Of a stretch of DNA of 64,000 nucleotides, positions 6,573 through 16,213 are shown piece by piece. The notes below the pieces were generated by a model that saw only the letters and a list, made by a program, of their open reading frames with translations, was not told where the DNA came from and searched no databases. The DNA is from Sphingobacterium athyrii (GTDB lineage Bacteria > Bacteroidota > Bacteroidia > Sphingobacteriales > Sphingobacteriaceae). Within the stretch, counting starts at the first letter, position 1, and each line of letters starts with the position of its first letter. Location of the stretch: positions 1-64,000 of the forward strand of contig NZ_QCXX01000012.1 of the NCBI RefSeq assembly GCF_003071065.1. Reading direction: 5' to 3'. The translations under genes were made by a program, and so were the position numbers.

Positions 6573-9500
6573 CTAAAAATTAACATTTACACCGAAACCA
6601 AACTCTCTCCTTCTTGGATAACGGCCATCGTCCTCGCCCGGTGTCAACGGATTCGTTGTGCTGAATTCAGGGTCATAGCCTCTATAATTCGTCCAGGTCA
6701 ATAGATTTGTTCCATAGATATAGGTTGTAAGGCCTTTCATTTTCAATTTATTGGCCAAATTTGGACTAAACGTATAGGCCAGACGTGCACTGGCAAGTCG
6801 AATAAACGAAGCATCTTCGATGTACAGACTGTTTTGGTTCGTCTTCATATTTCCACGGTTATTTCTTTCAGGGTAGTAAGGATACTTGGCCTCATCCCCC
6901 GGTTTCCGCCATACATTGTATACCATATCCGGTGACCCCGCTCCGGTATTTGAAGGATAGTTCTGGCGTTGCAACAAAGCATTATACACTTCTCCACCAA
7001 TGGCCCCATTGAATAGCACATTTAAAGAAAAGCGTTTGTAGGTAAATGTCTGCATAAAACCAAAGTAGAAATCAGGGGTAGGATTTCCCAGGATCATGCG
7101 ATCATCGTCATTGATCAAGCTATCGCGTTTGTTGTTGAACCACTCGGCATCGCCCCCCTTCAGCTTGCCGTCGGGAGCATATAGATGATGCACCGGACCC
7201 TCGTAATTTTGACCGTCTGATGTATAAACAGGCTTACCGTCACGATACAATGGCTTCCCCTGGTCATCAAGTACGAGGGTCAGTTTATCCCAGTTGTCGT
7301 TGTAGGCATTGGACTCATCCCAAGCATATACACCGAGATTACGCCATCCGTAAAAATTACCGATGCGTCCTCCCTCTTCGAGATACCATTTATTCCCCGG
7401 AAAGAAGGGAATGCCGTCGGCGAGTTTCACGACCTTGCCACGCTCAAAGGAGATGTTTCCATTGATTTCCCAGGTAAAATTCGATTGAACGATCGGTCGG
7501 GCATTAACGACAAACTCCATTCCGCGGGTCCGGATTGATCCCACATTTACCTGTAGTTTTGTGTATCCGGTTTCTTTTGGCAATTCTCTTGGATATAAAA
7601 GATCCGTGGTTGTCTTCACATAGTAGTCCACAGTAAAGCCCAATCTTCCATTGAGGAATGTAAGATCCAAACCCACATTGTTCTGTGTGGTCATTTCCCA
7701 TTTGATCAAATAATTACCTAATGTCGGGGTCATTGAAGCTCCCCCCACACCATTATAATTTCCACCAAATGCTACTTTGGCGTAAGATTCGTAATCCCCT
7801 ATTTTATCATTTCCTAGCTGCCCAAAACTATATCTGAGTTTAGCATCCTGTAATGCCGGTTTAGCCCATTTCATAAAATTTTCGTCCGAAAAACGCCAAG
7901 CGGCAGATCCCGAGAAAAAATTCCCCCATTTGTTGCTCGGTCCAAATCGTGAGGAGCCATCTCTTCGATAGGAAGCTTGCAAGAGGTAGCGGCTTTTATA
8001 GTTGTAGCCAATTCTGCTGAATAACGAGGCTGTTGCATTTGCAGTCGCCGATGTATACGTCTTCGATGAGGTTAGATAATCCGGAAATGTGACCAGGACC
8101 TCCTCGTTTACACTGTTCAGATATTCAGAATGGAAGCGATCGAAACGTCTACGATCGGCACTGAATCCCAACAGGGCATATACGTTATGGTCCTGTGCGA
8201 ATGTTTTGTTATAATTGGCAAATGCCTGGAATTCCCAGGAGAAAGTCTTGGTAAATTCATTCGATCCATTGTTCTGATCTTTATTGGCCGATAGAAAACG
8301 AGGCGAAAAACCTGTATTTTGCAAGTTATCCAACCGTGCATTGAACAAAGTCGTCAATTTGAGATCATTCGTCAACTGATAGTCCAATTGGTTATTAAAT
8401 TGACCAGAATAGGTTTCGTCAATATTTTGCTCATACAATGCATTGGCGACCGGATTTCGTTTAGATCCAACATAACTCGTCAATGATCCGTCAGGATAAT
8501 AGATCAGCGAATAGGCCGGCCTGTCCATAACGACACGAACAGTATTGGCAATTGGAATGCTATTGCCTTTTTGCCAGGCAAAGGAAATATTGTTGGAGTA
8601 TCTCAGTTTCGATGAGGCCTGATACTCCACATTGATCCGCGATTGCAAACGCTTTGCATAGCTATTCAGGATAATGGACTTATCATCCAGATAATTTAAA
8701 CTGCTGTAATAACGAAGATTTTTTTGGCCACCACCTATACTCAACTTGATCTCTTTCTTTTGCGCAAGATTGCCGAGAAGCAACTTTTGAAGATCATTAT
8801 CCGCATTAAAGCTCGGATTTAACGAGTCTATATTGCTATTTTGTCCCTGTATGTTTCTAAACTCGCGCACTTCAGCCGAATTACTCACCGGAATATAGTG
8901 TGCCAGACGGCCAAACAGGTGGTTGTAATTGACGTTAATCAGCGGTTTTCCTTCTGCACCACGCTTGGTTGTGATTAAAATAACACCATTTGCTGCGCGC
9001 GATCCATAGATTGAGGCAGAGGCAGCATCTTTTAACACTTCGATATTTTCGATATCCGTAGGGTTAATGTTTGCGCCATCCGGATTGATAACACCGTCGA
9101 CCAGATACAAAGGCCCGTTGCCACCATTCAACGTTGAGGTTCCCCGCACCTGTATGGAGCCTGTTGCCCCCGGAGCACCACCACCATCGTTAACGATCAG
9201 TACGCCGGCAGCTTGTCCCTGTAAGGCATCAAATAGATTAATGGGTTGTCTTTCCTGAATTTTTTTTGCGCTGACAGAAGATATTGCCCCGGTTAGGTCT
9301 CGTTTTTTGGCGACGCTACCATAGCCGGTCACTACAATCTCATCCAGCGCATTATCGCTTTCGACCAACTGTACATCAATCTGTCGCTGACCGCCAATGG
9401 CCCGTTCCTCCTCTTTCATGCCGACCTGACTAAATACGAGGGTATTCGTAGGAGCAGCCTCAAGCTGATACTTCCCGGCGGCATCTGTGCTCGTTCCCTG

Positions 9501-9671
9501 ACTCTTTCCTTTAATACGGACGCTCACCCCCTGTAGCGCATCGCCTTTACTGTTGCTCACTTTGCCTGAAATCCGGATATTCTGCTGGGCAAAGAGCGGT
9601 AAGCCCATACTGCCCATTAGTAAAAATAGGCAGAGTACAAAGCACCCCATTTTTGTGATACTTTTCATCAT
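6573..9671 (-). CDS. SusC/RagA-family TonB-dependent outer-membrane transporter
   Basis: A 1032-residue SusC-type importer. After a signal peptide come a carboxypeptidase-regulatory-like domain (about 32-108, ISGKVSNSKGDALQGVSVRIKG), a TonB-box-like stretch (DEIVVTGYGSVAKKRDLTGA), a plug domain with GTSTLNGGNGPLYLVDGV and SIYGSRAANGVILITTKRG, then the beta-barrel ending in FGFGVNVNF. It imports oligosaccharides released at the surface, working with the SusD protein downstream. A second Met follows the first, so the start could be one codon later. It is the first gene of the SusC-SusD-fasciclin-PL6 operon. Confidence 0.96.
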   Translation of the reverse strand: MMKSITKMGCFVLCLFLLMGSMGLPLFAQQNIRISGKVSNSKGDALQGVSVRIKGKSQGTSTDAAGKYQLEAAPTNTLVFSQVGMKEEERAIGGQRQIDVQLVESDNALDEIVVTGYGSVAKKRDLTGAISSVSAKKIQERQPINLFDALQGQAAGVLIVNDGGGAPGATGSIQVRGTSTLNGGNGPLYLVDGVINPDGANINPTDIENIEVLKDAASASIYGSRAANGVILITTKRGAEGKPLINVNYNHLFGRLAHYIPVSNSAEVREFRNIQGQNSNIDSLNPSFNADNDLQKLLLGNLAQKKEIKLSIGGGQKNLRYYSSLNYLDDKSIILNSYAKRLQSRINVEYQASSKLRYSNNISFAWQKGNSIPIANTVRVVMDRPAYSLIYYPDGSLTSYVGSKRNPVANALYEQNIDETYSGQFNNQLDYQLTNDLKLTTLFNARLDNLQNTGFSPRFLSANKDQNNGSNEFTKTFSWEFQAFANYNKTFAQDHNVYALLGFSADRRRFDRFHSEYLNSVNEEVLVTFPDYLTSSKTYTSATANATASLFSRIGYNYKSRYLLQASYRRDGSSRFGPSNKWGNFFSGSAAWRFSDENFMKWAKPALQDAKLRYSFGQLGNDKIGDYESYAKVAFGGNYNGVGGASMTPTLGNYLIKWEMTTQNNVGLDLTFLNGRLGFTVDYYVKTTTDLLYPRELPKETGYTKLQVNVGSIRTRGMEFVVNARPIVQSNFTWEINGNISFERGKVVKLADGIPFFPGNKWYLEEGGRIGNFYGWRNLGVYAWDESNAYNDNWDKLTLVLDDQGKPLYRDGKPVYTSDGQNYEGPVHHLYAPDGKLKGGDAEWFNNKRDSLINDDDRMILGNPTPDFYFGFMQTFTYKRFSLNVLFNGAIGGEVYNALLQRQNYPSNTGAGSPDMVYNVWRKPGDEAKYPYYPERNNRGNMKTNQNSLYIEDASFIRLASARLAYTFSPNLANKLKMKGLTTYIYGTNLLTWTNYRGYDPEFSTTNPLTPGEDDGRYPRRREFGFGVNVNF

Positions 9672-9821
9672 AAGTTAGATTTTTATTAATTGGTTATTTA
9701 CTATACTATGGAATTCGGACCATCATGCTCCCATTTCGTCCCGGCTTCGCTATCGACCGAAGCTAATGACAGACTAACCCGTATTTCCCTATTTGGTTAT
9801 TGTTTATAATTCGTTATTACC

Positions 9822-9849
9822 CAAATATCGGGCACTTCCTCTTGTCAAA
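9822..9849 (-). promoter_or_regulatory. Possible promoter of the SusC operon
   Basis: On the minus strand TTTG (9849-9846) is followed after 16 bp by GATATTTG (9829-9822), seven of eight matches to the Bacteroidota -7 element TAnnTTTG. The spacing is shorter than usual. It would give a leader of about 150 bases before SusC, which is plausible for these loci. Confidence 0.3.
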
Positions 9850-9944
9850 GGGGGTAAATTCTGTTCTTTTTAGCAGTAAAAAATGGTCATTTTATCCAAA
9901 AAAGCACCTGATTCCACCATCAGTGACAAGCGGTTTTACTATTC

Positions 9945-12080
9945 CTATTTTGTCATAAATTCAAATTGAACCCTTCCAAACGTATTTGGTTTTCCTTGCT
10001 GCGGTTTGGATATTTCGCCACTCAGACTCCCTTTTTCATTTTTTTTGACCAACACCCTACGCCAGGCATAGCTTCCTTTTTCATAGTCAAAGCTCACACC
10101 ATCATCATCATACAGCTGATAGCTTCCCTCTTTCTCCCCGTAATGACGGATGGTCAAATCAACCTTTTCATTTGAAAGTGGCGCATGTAAACGGCTGCCC
10201 ATCATGGGTATAATACCACCATCTTTGACGTAGACCGGTATGCGGTCCATATCCGGCGAGGCTATGATCTCTTCTCCATTACCCGCGTATTTTCCTGTAT
10301 AGAAATCATACCAATTACCTTTTGGCAACAACACTTTTCGGGATGACTCTCCAGCGAATAAGGGCGCGACCAGTATATATTCACCGCACATATACTGATC
10401 CTTGACTTCCCTGCTGACGGCTTCGAGATATGGATTTGTTTCCAGATCCTGATTGCCCAGCACCGCCTTGGACTGCCCCTGAAAACCTTCCTCCAATACC
10501 ATCGCCCGGAAAGGAGGCGTACCCTCAAAGTGATACTTTGCAAATTCGGAATATAAATAAGGCATCAGCTCCATCCGCAATTGTGCATAATATTTCACCT
10601 GATCAGCGACTTCGGGAAAAGACCAGGGTTTTGTCCCACTGGACCAGGCATTGATCATGGCCATTGGCGAAAAGACAACGGACTGAAAGCGACGTAGCCA
10701 CTCCTGCCCTGTTGTCGATCCCCGCACTTCCGGCGTCCATAGTACACCGCAAAATCCACTATTGACCAGTGCCGTGATAAAATCCTGATGACTGTAATAG
10801 TCATTGTAGATAACATAGGGCAAACTATTGGCTCCGGCATTCGATGCGCGTACCAGTCCATAGGTGCGTTTATTCAGACTTCTATACAAACTATCGGTTA
10901 ATTTCTGCGCGAGTACACCATAGGTCTGCCGCATCTGGATACCACTGATACCCGATGGAAATTTGGCCATATCGGGCCAAAGATAATAATCGTAACCATC
11001 GACTTCATCCATTTTATAACCACTGACGCCAATCTTGAGCTGCGCATCCATGAATTGTTTAGCCAGGATTTTTTTGGCTTCGGGATGATTCAAATCGGGA
11101 ACTGTACCATTCCACACCGTATGGGAGCCCGTATAAGGTTCGATCGCCTTACTGATCCCGGCTTCGGGTGAGATATACGGATTTGTCCAAAGATTTAGAC
11201 GGATTCCCTTGGCAGCCAATTTCCTGATCAAAGAAGCTGGATCCGGAAAACGCCCTTTATCCCATTCAAACGTGCATGGATAGGCCCGCGACTGCCATCC
11301 GGGTTCAAGACCAATGAAATCAAGCGGAAAACCGTGTTCCTCGAACTGGGCGGCTTCATTCAGTACCTCTTCGGCCGTATAGAGTTTTTGTACTCGCTGT
11401 GTAAATCCCAACCCCCATCGTGGAGGCAATGTACCACCGCCACAGAATAGATTATACCGTTTGATTGCATCCAAGGGATTGATACCTGCAAAGACGTAGA
11501 TCTCTACACCTGCTGTCGGGATATAGATCTCCACCGCATCCGAATACGGGCGCGAGTTCCAGCTTTTATCGGTATTGCGATCCTTGGCCTCTGCCGGCTC
11601 CTTGGCGTCTTTACGAACAGCAGTCCCCACGTAGTAGGTCAGATACTGTGCGGAATTAACAAGTACACCATAGCCCTTGGAGGAGACATAGAAAGGAACG
11701 GGGGCGTGTGTGCGTCCGTCGTCCTTGCCGCCATAATGGTCCACATGCAAGTTAAGTATCTTGCCGCGCTGGTGAACGGTCTGAAAATTCAGTCCCAGAC
11801 CATAGATCTGTTCATTTTTTGTCAATGGCATCCGCACATAGGTTTTCCCGTCAATCAGTTCGGCATGAACCTCCATTTTCGGCAGCGGGAAGTCCGTTGA
11901 CTGCAGCTGTTCAAGTGTTGCAGCGCGCGGTTTACTATCTGCAGCACCCAGCAGGGTGTATTTTTCAGGTTGACCAAAGGTGCCCTTCCATACACCGGGA
12001 TATTGTTCTTTCCATTGGATAGGCTGTGCCTTTACATGGCTACAGAGCAACAGCAACAGGATAATCAGGATTTTTTCCAT
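9945..12080 (-). CDS. GH31-family alpha-glycosidase
   Basis: A 711-residue secreted glycoside hydrolase of family 31 (alpha-glucosidase / alpha-xylosidase group). The start at 12080 gives a clean signal peptide (MEKILIILLLLLC...KAQ); an upstream in-frame start at 12113 would overlap the preceding gene. The N-terminal beta-sandwich includes YGLGLNFQTVHQRGK (93-107); the barrel carries PPRWGLGFTQR (219-229), FIGLEPGWQS, NLWTNPYISP, the nucleophile region GYKMDEVDGYD with Asp358, and a candidate acid/base Asp427 in IYNDYYSH. A DUF5110-like C-terminus follows (YQLYDDDGVSFDYEKG). It starts 5 bp after GH105, so the two form an operon, and lies just upstream of the SusC operon. Confidence 0.88.
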   Translation of the reverse strand: MEKILIILLLLLCSHVKAQPIQWKEQYPGVWKGTFGQPEKYTLLGAADSKPRAATLEQLQSTDFPLPKMEVHAELIDGKTYVRMPLTKNEQIYGLGLNFQTVHQRGKILNLHVDHYGGKDDGRTHAPVPFYVSSKGYGVLVNSAQYLTYYVGTAVRKDAKEPAEAKDRNTDKSWNSRPYSDAVEIYIPTAGVEIYVFAGINPLDAIKRYNLFCGGGTLPPRWGLGFTQRVQKLYTAEEVLNEAAQFEEHGFPLDFIGLEPGWQSRAYPCTFEWDKGRFPDPASLIRKLAAKGIRLNLWTNPYISPEAGISKAIEPYTGSHTVWNGTVPDLNHPEAKKILAKQFMDAQLKIGVSGYKMDEVDGYDYYLWPDMAKFPSGISGIQMRQTYGVLAQKLTDSLYRSLNKRTYGLVRASNAGANSLPYVIYNDYYSHQDFITALVNSGFCGVLWTPEVRGSTTGQEWLRRFQSVVFSPMAMINAWSSGTKPWSFPEVADQVKYYAQLRMELMPYLYSEFAKYHFEGTPPFRAMVLEEGFQGQSKAVLGNQDLETNPYLEAVSREVKDQYMCGEYILVAPLFAGESSRKVLLPKGNWYDFYTGKYAGNGEEIIASPDMDRIPVYVKDGGIIPMMGSRLHAPLSNEKVDLTIRHYGEKEGSYQLYDDDGVSFDYEKGSYAWRRVLVKKNEKGSLSGEISKPQQGKPNTFGRVQFEFMTK

Positions 12081-12085
12081 AATGG

Positions 12086-13222
12086 TTATTTTTTTAACAG
12101 GGCATATATGCACCAGAGTATTGGCGCCTGCCCATGCATATCACCTGTCTTTTGTTTTCGATCCAGGTAGTACTGATCATCATTTTTTCGGTTTGTCCCT
12201 TCACAGACATTGGCAATATCCCCTTCCTTATTGATATACCCGACCAGCGCCAACCAAGCCTTACGTGCGATTGGCGTGTATTCACTGGCATCAAGCCAGC
12301 CGTTCCGCACGCCTGTGATCAACGCATAGGTAAACATGGCCGACCCCGAAGTTTCTACCCAGGATTCCGGTCTATCGATCAGTTGCCCCCACAAGCCATC
12401 TTCACGTTGATATTTTTTGAGGCTGGCCATCATTTTTTTGTAAGAGGCCAAAATGGCAGGTCTATTGAGGTTATCCTTGGGCAAAGCAGATAGCAATTCG
12501 CTCATCCCGGCTGCCATCCAGCCATTTCCCCTACCCCAAAAGAAAGGTGCATCCGGGGCATGATAGAATAGACCGTTTTCTTTTTGAATGGTATCGAGGT
12601 AGACAAGCATTTCATGTGCTGCACGATCAATGTATTTACGCTTCCCGGTCACCTGAAATGCTTTGGACTGCAGCATGGTGATCATGTACATGTCATCTAT
12701 CCAATAGCGTGTCTGCCAGGTCAGCCCCTTGTCCAGAAACTTTTGGTAGGAATCTTTCACCGTTTGGGGCGAATCAATAGGAATACTCCATTGCGCATCG
12801 GCAAAACGCATCCCCATCTCGCGAAAAGTTTTGTTTTTTGTCTGCCGGAAAAGTTCAAGTGGAACCGTTCCAAACACCGCAAAATCCACATGCCAGGGTC
12901 GCGGTACCAAGTGCTTCTCGGTATCAAAAAAAGGCATAAAGCGTTGTGTCAGCTTATCGAGCAGCGCTTTGTCCTGAGAGATTTCCGCAAACTTCAATGC
13001 CCCATACCAGGTACATACTTCAGGATAAGTAATGGATTTGGGCGGTGCCGGCGGTTTAAAGCTGTTATGTGGACTTTCGACAAAACGCTGTGCGACCAAA
13101 CGGCCAACGGTCATGGGATTGGCCCCTTCGGGCCAGTTTTTTAAATCTATGTGCTGTGCCGGAGCATATAGTGCCAAAGACACAGCAATACCCGAAAGTA
13201 TCGACCTCATAAAAGTTATCAT
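12086..13222 (-). CDS. GH105 unsaturated uronyl hydrolase
   Basis: A 378-residue (alpha/alpha)6-barrel enzyme of family GH105, which removes 4,5-unsaturated uronic acid from the non-reducing end of oligosaccharides made by lyases. The family signatures are WIDDMYM (Asp176/Asp177) and FFWGRGNGW (228-235), with SGSAMFTYAL later. A signal peptide ends near PAQ (21-23). The start may be the ATG four codons later (13210). Its expected substrate is the unsaturated product of a lyase such as the PL6 enzyme in the same locus, which supports joint action. Confidence 0.87.
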   Translation of the reverse strand: MITFMRSILSGIAVSLALYAPAQHIDLKNWPEGANPMTVGRLVAQRFVESPHNSFKPPAPPKSITYPEVCTWYGALKFAEISQDKALLDKLTQRFMPFFDTEKHLVPRPWHVDFAVFGTVPLELFRQTKNKTFREMGMRFADAQWSIPIDSPQTVKDSYQKFLDKGLTWQTRYWIDDMYMITMLQSKAFQVTGKRKYIDRAAHEMLVYLDTIQKENGLFYHAPDAPFFWGRGNGWMAAGMSELLSALPKDNLNRPAILASYKKMMASLKKYQREDGLWGQLIDRPESWVETSGSAMFTYALITGVRNGWLDASEYTPIARKAWLALVGYINKEGDIANVCEGTNRKNDDQYYLDRKQKTGDMHGQAPILWCIYALLKK

Positions 13223-13339
13223 CAGCTGGGTTTATATTTAGTTATTATACCAAATATCGTTATGCCGCTGCTTTTTTGAGGGGTAATTTTCGGTCATTTA
13301 GGTGGAAATATTGACATCTGCGGTTGCACCATCAAAAAA

Positions 13340-14509
13340 TTATAGATCCATCATCACACGCAGGCTCATAAAGGCCATTAAGACAACGATTGTCACGCCA
13401 ATCAGCGTGAGGATCAACGGTTGTTTATAGACACCGACAATTGCCGGTTTATATGCAGCGATTAACATCACTGTCAGCGAGACGGGCAATATAATCCCAT
13501 TTACCGCACCGGCGATAATCAATAAATGAACGGGTTTACCTACAGAAACAAATATGATGGTCGAAATCAAGATAAAGGCAATAATAACCCAATTTTCATT
13601 TTTAGCGATCCGTGCACTGAATGTTTTTATAAATGATACGGAAGTATACGCCGAACCGATAATGGAGGTAATCGATGCCGCGAACATCACCAGGCCAAAC
13701 AGGCGATAACCAAAATTGCCAGCAGCAAGCCGAAAGACCGAAGCTGTAGGATTACCATCCTCGATCAGCAGACCCTGGCTCAGCACGCCCAGTGCAGCCA
13801 AAAATAAACATACCCTGACCAGCGAAGCAACAGATATCCCCATGACAGCACTCCTATTGACGGTAGGTAAAGCATCAAATCCCTTTACCCCCGCATCAAT
13901 CAGACGATGACCACCCGCGAAAGTGATGTAGCCACCGACAGTTCCTCCGACCAGCGTAATGATAGAGACAAAGTCAATTTTCGCAGGAGCCACCGTACGC
14001 AGTACCGCCTCGCCCAATGGTGGCGAAGATATCAGTGTGATGTAGATAAAAGCCAATATCATAATTGCTCCCATGAGCTGCGTAAAACGGTCCATGGCTT
14101 TGCCGATCTGCTTGTTGATAAAAACAGCAATGGCGATCAATGCAGAGATGCAGGCCCCGGTCATGACATGAACACCAAAGAGCGCCTCCAGCCCTAGTCC
14201 AGCCCCGGCGATGTTACCAATGTTAAATGCCAGTCCACCGAGGATAATAAGCAAGGAAATAAATCCCCCCAGCCCGGGCAGCAATTTATTGGCGATATCC
14301 TGTGCCCTCATTTCGGATACGGCGATCACACGCCAGATATTAAGCTGAACGCCAATATCAATCAGGATCGAAACCAGAATTACGAATCCAAAGCTGGCGC
14401 CCAGTGATTTGGTAAAAACCGTGGTCTGGGTCAGGAAACCCGGACCGATAGCCGATGTCGCCATCAACAATGCCGCACCAATAAGCGCTGAGGTGTTTTT
14501 TTGTTTCAT
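13340..14509 (-). CDS. NRAMP-like transporter of the pxp operon
   Basis: A 389-residue inner-membrane protein with about eleven hydrophobic segments, related to the NRAMP-type YcsG transporters that accompany 5-oxoprolinase genes in Bacillus and others. The first helix carries SAIGPGFLTQTT in place of the DPGN metal motif of true Nramp proteins, which argues against metal-ion transport. It overlaps pxpA by 4 bp, so it is translationally coupled to the 5-oxoproline enzymes; uptake of 5-oxoproline or a related amino acid is a reasonable inference. Confidence 0.75.
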   Translation of the reverse strand: MKQKNTSALIGAALLMATSAIGPGFLTQTTVFTKSLGASFGFVILVSILIDIGVQLNIWRVIAVSEMRAQDIANKLLPGLGGFISLLIILGGLAFNIGNIAGAGLGLEALFGVHVMTGACISALIAIAVFINKQIGKAMDRFTQLMGAIMILAFIYITLISSPPLGEAVLRTVAPAKIDFVSIITLVGGTVGGYITFAGGHRLIDAGVKGFDALPTVNRSAVMGISVASLVRVCLFLAALGVLSQGLLIEDGNPTASVFRLAAGNFGYRLFGLVMFAASITSIIGSAYTSVSFIKTFSARIAKNENWVIIAFILISTIIFVSVGKPVHLLIIAGAVNGIILPVSLTVMLIAAYKPAIVGVYKQPLILTLIGVTIVVLMAFMSLRVMMDL

Positions 14510-15264
14510 CGGATAAGTATCTGCTTGTCTTTTAACGTCTGGTTGATTTTCTTGGCAAATTGAACGGCCTCTTCGCCATCGCCATGCAAGCAGATGGTAT
14601 CGGCCCGGATATCGACCGCAGTACCTTGCAGGGAAATAACTTTTCCGGTTTTAATCATACCAACCACCTGCTCGGCGGCCTGTTCAGGATCATGGATCAG
14701 CGCATGTTTATCTGACCTTGCAGTCAATGTGCCATCCTGTTGGTAAGTACGGTCGGCAAAGACCTCACTATAAACATTCAATCCCTTTGCTCTGCCAGCT
14801 CTGATGAGTTCACTTCCCGAGAGCCCATATAATATAAGTCCGGGGTCTATATCATAGATGGCTGCTGCTATCGCATCTGCCAGTTCAGGTTTTCTTGCCG
14901 CCATATTATAAAGCGCACCATGCGGTTTTACATGTTGCAAAGTCGTTTGCTGAACTTTGGCACAAGCAGCAAGCGCCCCCACCTGATACACGACCAGTTC
15001 ATACACTTCCCGCGCTGAAAGCTGCATCTCACGCCTACCGAAACCTACCAGATCCGGAAAGCCGGGATGGGCGCCTATTTTGACCTTGTACTTCAGAGCG
15101 AGCTGAACAGTCCTCATCATCGTTGCGGGATCTCCGGCATGAAAACCGCAGGCAATATTTACTGCGGAAACATAAGGCAGGATCGCCTCGTCATCGCCCA
15201 TTTTCCAAGAGCCGAAGCTCTCGCCCAGGTCACAATTCAAATCTACGGTAAGCTGTTTATTCAT
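14506..15264 (-). CDS. pxpA: 5-oxoprolinase subunit A (LamB/YcsF family)
   Basis: A 252-residue cytoplasmic protein of the LamB/YcsF family. DLNCDLGESFG (8-18), NIACGFHAGDP, and VKPHGALYN are its hallmark motifs. With PxpB and PxpC it forms the prokaryotic ATP-dependent 5-oxoprolinase that opens 5-oxoproline to glutamate, clearing a spontaneous damage product of glutamine/glutamyl compounds. It overlaps both neighbours (8 bp with pxpC, 4 bp with the transporter). Length is normal for the family. Confidence 0.95.
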   Translation of the reverse strand: MNKQLTVDLNCDLGESFGSWKMGDDEAILPYVSAVNIACGFHAGDPATMMRTVQLALKYKVKIGAHPGFPDLVGFGRREMQLSAREVYELVVYQVGALAACAKVQQTTLQHVKPHGALYNMAARKPELADAIAAAIYDIDPGLILYGLSGSELIRAGRAKGLNVYSEVFADRTYQQDGTLTARSDKHALIHDPEQAAEQVVGMIKTGKVISLQGTAVDIRADTICLHGDGEEAVQFAKKINQTLKDKQILIR

Positions 15265-16213
15265 ATTTCAATGCGATTGCACTTTTCAGTTTTTTTAATT
15301 GCGTATGCTGTTTCTTCAGTAGGCCATGTGCCTCATCCAGGCTGATCCGTTCAAATCTGACACGATCATTTGGTCCTTTTTGAGCCAGAAGTGGCAGGTC
15401 TATGGTGGCCACCTGTGCAATCACCGGATAACCACCTGTGGTCGGATGGTCAGCCATTAGGATAATCGCATTGCCATCAGGCGGCACCTGTATGCTCCCG
15501 AAGGTCACCGCCGTTGACAACAGTTCCTTCTGTTCTGTTAGCCGAAGCGGTTTGGATGTCAGCCGGTACCCCATCCTATCTGAGTTGTTGCTGATGGTAA
15601 ATACATCCGAAAAGAAGCTTTTTTGCGCGTTACTTTCAAAGCAGGTAAATTGAGGTCCATCCAGCACCCGAATAATCTCCGTGGTCAGGTCAGGATATAG
15701 GCCGGGATCCATGCTCCAATGGAACAAGCTATCTTTGCCCGTATAGTGATGTCGGAAAGCGATGCGGTCTCCTTCATGAAGCGCTCTTCCCTGCCAGCCA
15801 CCCAATCCTCCTTTACTATAGGTCGACCTGCTTCCTAATATTTCGGGGATATCAAGCCCACCCTGAAAACAAATATAAGCCCGACAACCTAAATGTGGTC
15901 GGCCAAAAGAGAGCAGTGAACCAGCCTCAACCAGGACTGGTCTCCACATGGGCAGTGGATTACCATCAATCATGGGCGACAGGTCTGCCCCTGTCAAACA
16001 AATAAGTTGAGCCTGTTCAAAGCAAATTATCGGTCCAAGAACAGTACATTCTATCGCGGCTTCATTATCCGGATTTCCGAGGATGTTATTACCAAGACGG
16101 AGCGCATAGCTGTCCATCGCCCCACTCACAGCCATTCCGTAACGCTGTAGCCCGTAGCGCCCCAGGTCCTGTATCGTTGTTAGCATACCTGCTTTGACGA
16201 TCTTAATGCCCAT
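15257..16213 (-). CDS. pxpC: 5-oxoprolinase subunit C (biotin-dependent carboxyltransferase-like)
   Basis: A 318-residue protein of the KipA/urea-amidolyase carboxyltransferase-like family. Motifs include GMLTTIQDLGRYGLQRYGM, GAMDSYALRLGN, LTGADLSP, and ADHPTTGGYPVIAQVATID. The start at 16213 (MGIKIVKAG) is chosen because it matches the family N-terminus and overlaps the pxpB stop by 11 bp; a start at 16246 would add 11 unlikely residues. It works with PxpA and PxpB in 5-oxoproline hydrolysis. Confidence 0.93.
   Translation of the reverse strand: MGIKIVKAGMLTTIQDLGRYGLQRYGMAVSGAMDSYALRLGNNILGNPDNEAAIECTVLGPIICFEQAQLICLTGADLSPMIDGNPLPMWRPVLVEAGSLLSFGRPHLGCRAYICFQGGLDIPEILGSRSTYSKGGLGGWQGRALHEGDRIAFRHHYTGKDSLFHWSMDPGLYPDLTTEIIRVLDGPQFTCFESNAQKSFFSDVFTISNNSDRMGYRLTSKPLRLTEQKELLSTAVTFGSIQVPPDGNAIILMADHPTTGGYPVIAQVATIDLPLLAQKGPNDRVRFERISLDEAHGLLKKQHTQLKKLKSAIALKYE

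Noticed and set aside
12584..13144. Long plus-strand frame of 186 codons
   Set aside because: It is antisense to the well-supported GH105 gene and has no protein-like features.
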